In this document: one piece after another, positions 57,842 through 64,000 of the stretch
How positions within the stretch are numbered: position 1 is the first letter of the stretch
How the letters are laid out: each line of letters starts with the position of its first letter
Source: Eunapius fragilis
Taxonomy: Eukaryota > Porifera > Demospongiae > Spongillida > Spongillidae
Direction of reading: 5' to 3'
Assembly: GCA_963681505.1 (NCBI GenBank)
Contig: OY811993.1
Coordinates: forward strand, 1,852,850 to 1,916,849
DNA length: 64,000 nucleotides
Position numbers and translations under genes: made by a program
Notes under the pieces: generated by a model
The model's database searches: none
What the model was told of the DNA's origin: nothing
What the model saw: the letters and a program-made list of their open reading frames with translations, nothing else

Positions 57842-58910
57842 GTCTAACATAAGTGCCCTCAGAAGCCAGGTGGATGATGTCAAGGAAGTCACAAGACAGA
57901 ACATAGGCAAGGTTGTGGCCAGAGGGGAGAAGCTGGATGACCTGCAAGCCAAGGCAGATGGTTTGGAGTTTGAAGCTAAGGGTTTCAGGAAAGGTGCACG
58001 TGCCGTTCACCGCAAGGAGGGATGCAACTACTGCAAGGTAGCCATAGCAACCATTGCATCTGTAGGGGGCATACTTTCCCTAAGCTCCACTCACTTTTGA
58101 GCACTTCAACACCTGCAGCTATCTATTTACAGCTTAGTGCAGGGGACAAAGGGAGGAGTGTGAGGGAGTGTGGGGACAAAGGGAGGAGTGTGGGGACAAA
58201 GGGAGGAGTGTGAGGGAGGGAGTGTGGGGACCAAGGGAGGAGTGTGAGGGAGGGAGTGTGGGGACAAAGGGAGGAGTGCAGGGATATCCGAGTGTGAGGG
58301 AGGGAGTGTGGGGACCAAGGGAGGAGTGTGAGGGAGTGTGGGGACAAAGGGAGGAGTGTGAGGGAGGGGAGTGTGGGGACAAAGGGAGGAGTGTGAGGGA
58401 GGGAGTGCGGGGACAAAGGGAGGAGTGAGGGAGGGAGTGTGGGGACAAAGGGAGGAGTGTGAGGGAGGGGAGTGTAGGGACCAAGGGAGGAGTGTGGGGA
58501 CAAAGGGAGAAGTGTGAGGGAGGGGAGTGTGGGGACAAAGGAGAGGGGGGGACTTGTGAGGTACTAGTTCATCGTAGTCTTACAGTATATAACTTTTAAG
58601 GCATGATTACCACCAATATTGCACTTAGTACCCAACCCTCTTACCAGGTATGTCCTATTAATTGCTTCAGAAGGTAGCCATGTTATCTGCCATTTTCATT
58701 ACATGCACACCACCATTCCAACAGTGGTTGTTCATTCTGATGTGCATTCTTATGTTCCTCTTCATCGTCGTTGCTGGTGGAGGTAAGACACGCCTACATC
58801 CTGTCCAAATGTTTTGACACATCACACATTCTCACAGTCGTAACAGTTTTGATATGTCTTCCCTTTCAGTTACTATTGGTGTTATCTGTGGAGCTCAAGA
58901 CAAATGCTAA
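57842..58910 (+). CDS. R-SNARE-like gene 4, intact coding exons
   Basis: Three exons join in phase: 57842-58037 (196 bp), 58725-58782 (58 bp) and 58870-58910 (41 bp, stop TAA). They encode ISALRSQVDDVKEVTRQNIG, KVVARGEKLDDLQAKADGLE, a linker ending HRKEGCNYCK, the anchor WLFILMCILMFLFIVVAGGG and the tail VTIGVICGAQDKC. The zero-layer Arg is in VVARGEKL, so it is an R-SNARE; the anchor is unlike the Ile/Val anchor of gene 3 and closer to gene 2. It would act in vesicle fusion as a tail-anchored membrane protein. The 5' exon is not found. The first intron here carries a large minisatellite, and duplicated splice acceptors precede the SNARE exon. Confidence 0.82.
58138..58545. repeat. Intronic minisatellite GGGGACAAAGGGAGGAGTGTG in SNARE gene 4
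   Basis: About 14 units of 19-35 bp. The long Ser/Pro/His frames on the minus strand are by-products. Confidence 0.93.
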
Positions 58911-59235
58911 GCTTGGTTACCAGATCAAATAAATTATTTTCATGTGATGTCTGTCAACTCTTGCTGTAAATAAATGTGCACCATAATTATGGAAGTGTAC
59001 AAGCAATGTGACCATGTCTAGTCCCCAGACCCACAATGTGACCATGACCATGTGATGGTGTAGGGGTACCCAAGGTTCTAGTCTAGTCCCCAGACTCACA
59101 TGATGCTGCAATTATTGCTGTAAACAATAAAATGTACATACAGCAATAATAACAACACCGTGTGGGTCTGGGGATGGGACTACCCAAGGTCACTGGACAC
59201 AGATGATTATTACTTCACACTTGTATAGACTGACA
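58911..59235. other. Short region between the SNARE gene 4 and MIIP 3' ends
   Basis: The two genes converge here. CAGATCAAATAAATTATTTT (58920-58939) holds the AATAAA polyadenylation signal of SNARE gene 4; a second AATAAA is at 59127. Confidence 0.6.
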
Positions 59236-63134
<3,899 letters not shown>

Positions 63135-63208
63135 ACTTTTTTTTTTCAAATATGTTTGAATTGATTTGTAGAGTGTGGTTAATTAACGATTGTCCAATAG
63201 GCCAAAAG
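63135..63208. promoter_or_regulatory. Probable bidirectional promoter, MIIP / PSMB6-like
   Basis: Only 74 bp separate the MIIP ATG (minus, 63134) from the PSMB6-like ATG (plus, 63209). A CCAAT box (TGTCCAATAGG, about 63191-63201) lies between them and there is no TATA box. Compact head-to-head housekeeping genes with a CCAAT box usually share one promoter; here it would have to include the 5' UTRs. Confidence 0.6.
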
Positions 63209-63919
63209 ATGGCGGTCTTAGTTGAGAGTTATTTGAAGAACTCAAGGGTGCCTACTGCAGCAATGCCCTCGTGTACTCCAGAGTGGGGCGAAGAAGTGCT
63301 TACGGGGGTACGTCTTCGATATCTTGCCGGGCTAGTATTCTGTATATCATATACTGGTGTGTGCAGCTGTCCGTGTGTATTCATTGCACCGGTGCGTTTT
63401 CACGTGGAAAGGAAAATCCTTTCATTATTATTCCATCTGTTGCATGTATTTTGGAGTCGTCCACTTAAGGGTGGTTTTTTTATTCAAAGGAATCAATTTC
63501 ATGTAGGCATCGAGTCAAAATGGGGCTGGGGAGGGCGATGGGAGGAAGGGGTTATTGGTAAATGGTTTTTGTTTGCCTTCTGCTATCGTTGTAATCAACT
63601 GTACAGTGTAACTTCACTATGTAAGGTCTAAAACTTCCACGCATAGCACAGAAAGTTGCCATTAGTGATGCCATGGAAAGTCTCTAAACAGCAAAAATCT
63701 AAACATTGTGGAGGAAAGTATGACATATCATGGTTTAAATGTAGCTACATGTACTTCAGTTAGACATTTATAAGCAAGGTACATAGAAAAAACTCCCAGG
63801 TCATTTCATATCACCATTTCTCCTGTGACTTATTGGTGGGTTCTCTTGCAGACTAGTATCATGGCTGTGGAGTATGACGGAGGTGTGGTCATTGGAGCTG
63901 ATTCCAGGACCTCCAGCGG
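63209..63919 (+). CDS. PSMB6: Proteasome subunit beta-1 (PSMB6-like), first two exons
   Basis: Exon 1 (63209-63307, 33 codons) encodes the propeptide MAVLVESYLKNSRVPTAAMP ... EEVLTG. Exon 2 (63852-63919) starts with the catalytic Thr1: TSIMAVEYDGGVV, then IGADSRTSSG with Asp17 at the canonical place. The gene runs off the window. TSIMAVxxDGGVV fits the beta-1 (caspase-like) subunit rather than beta-2 or beta-5. The propeptide is removed autocatalytically between Gly and Thr during 20S assembly, and here that bond coincides exactly with the exon junction (phase 0). The start is chosen because the frame upstream of 63209 is not conserved and the ATG context is GCCAAAAGATGG. The divergent neighbour is MIIP. 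Confidence 0.9.
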
Positions 63920-64000
63920 GTGAGTAGGACTGGGCACTAGTGGGTATATCTAGCTGTGGGGGAGACCTTGATGGTTACACTGAGGATAGATACCAACTGT

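Noticed and set aside
58123-58538. Ser/Pro/His-rich minus-strand frames
   Set aside because: By-product of the intronic minisatellite in SNARE gene 4.

Overview
The window is eukaryotic and animal-like. It has spliced genes with short GT-AG introns, dense micro- and minisatellites, many inverted-repeat transposons and LTR retroelement fossils. Recognisable host genes are a MIIP homologue, a proteasome beta-1 (PSMB6-like) gene and a cluster of R-SNARE (synaptobrevin-like) genes. Two repeated ORF families resemble ones I know mainly from sponge and cnidarian genomes. An early-branching marine invertebrate, perhaps a sponge, is my inference; nothing here proves the species.

Layout. 1-8103: two Ty3/Gypsy-type elements with the unusual order gag-PR-IN-RT-RNaseH (Gmr1-like). 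One is an old broken copy; the other is a young, whole-looking copy with matching 333-bp LTRs and a 5-bp target duplication. 8220-9662: a degraded P-loop NTPase-like host gene. 9.7-22.4 kb: gene-poor sequence with several fold-back or MITE elements and an endonuclease-like fragment. 22.4-23.3 kb: the last three coding exons of an unidentified gene. 23.5-29 kb: a SINE, large minisatellites, a 300-bp pyrimidine tract and a decayed repeat-family ORF. 30-34 kb: two head-to-head genes for small proteins with a glycine/alanine-rich membrane hairpin, separated by a 912-bp Mutator-like transposon that carries its own zinc-binding ORF. 34-41 kb: Gypsy integrase fossil, degraded ORFs, MITEs, reverse-transcriptase-linked endonuclease fragments, and a probable first exon of an M13 metalloprotease. 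44.8-58.9 kb: four R-SNARE paralogues. 59.2-63.1 kb: a complete five-exon MIIP gene (397 aa). 63.2 kb to the end: the first two exons of a PSMB6-like gene, divergent from MIIP with 74 bp between the start codons.

How the parts work together. The SNARE genes look like a local family expansion. Three of them share identical 196-bp (SNARE motif) and 58-bp (membrane anchor) exons. Two of those also share a tandem repeat built from their own 3' splice site. MIIP and PSMB6 probably share a bidirectional promoter. The strongest leads are the SNARE cluster with its duplicated splice acceptors, the Mutator-like element carrying a zinc-binding ORF, and the membrane-hairpin gene pair.
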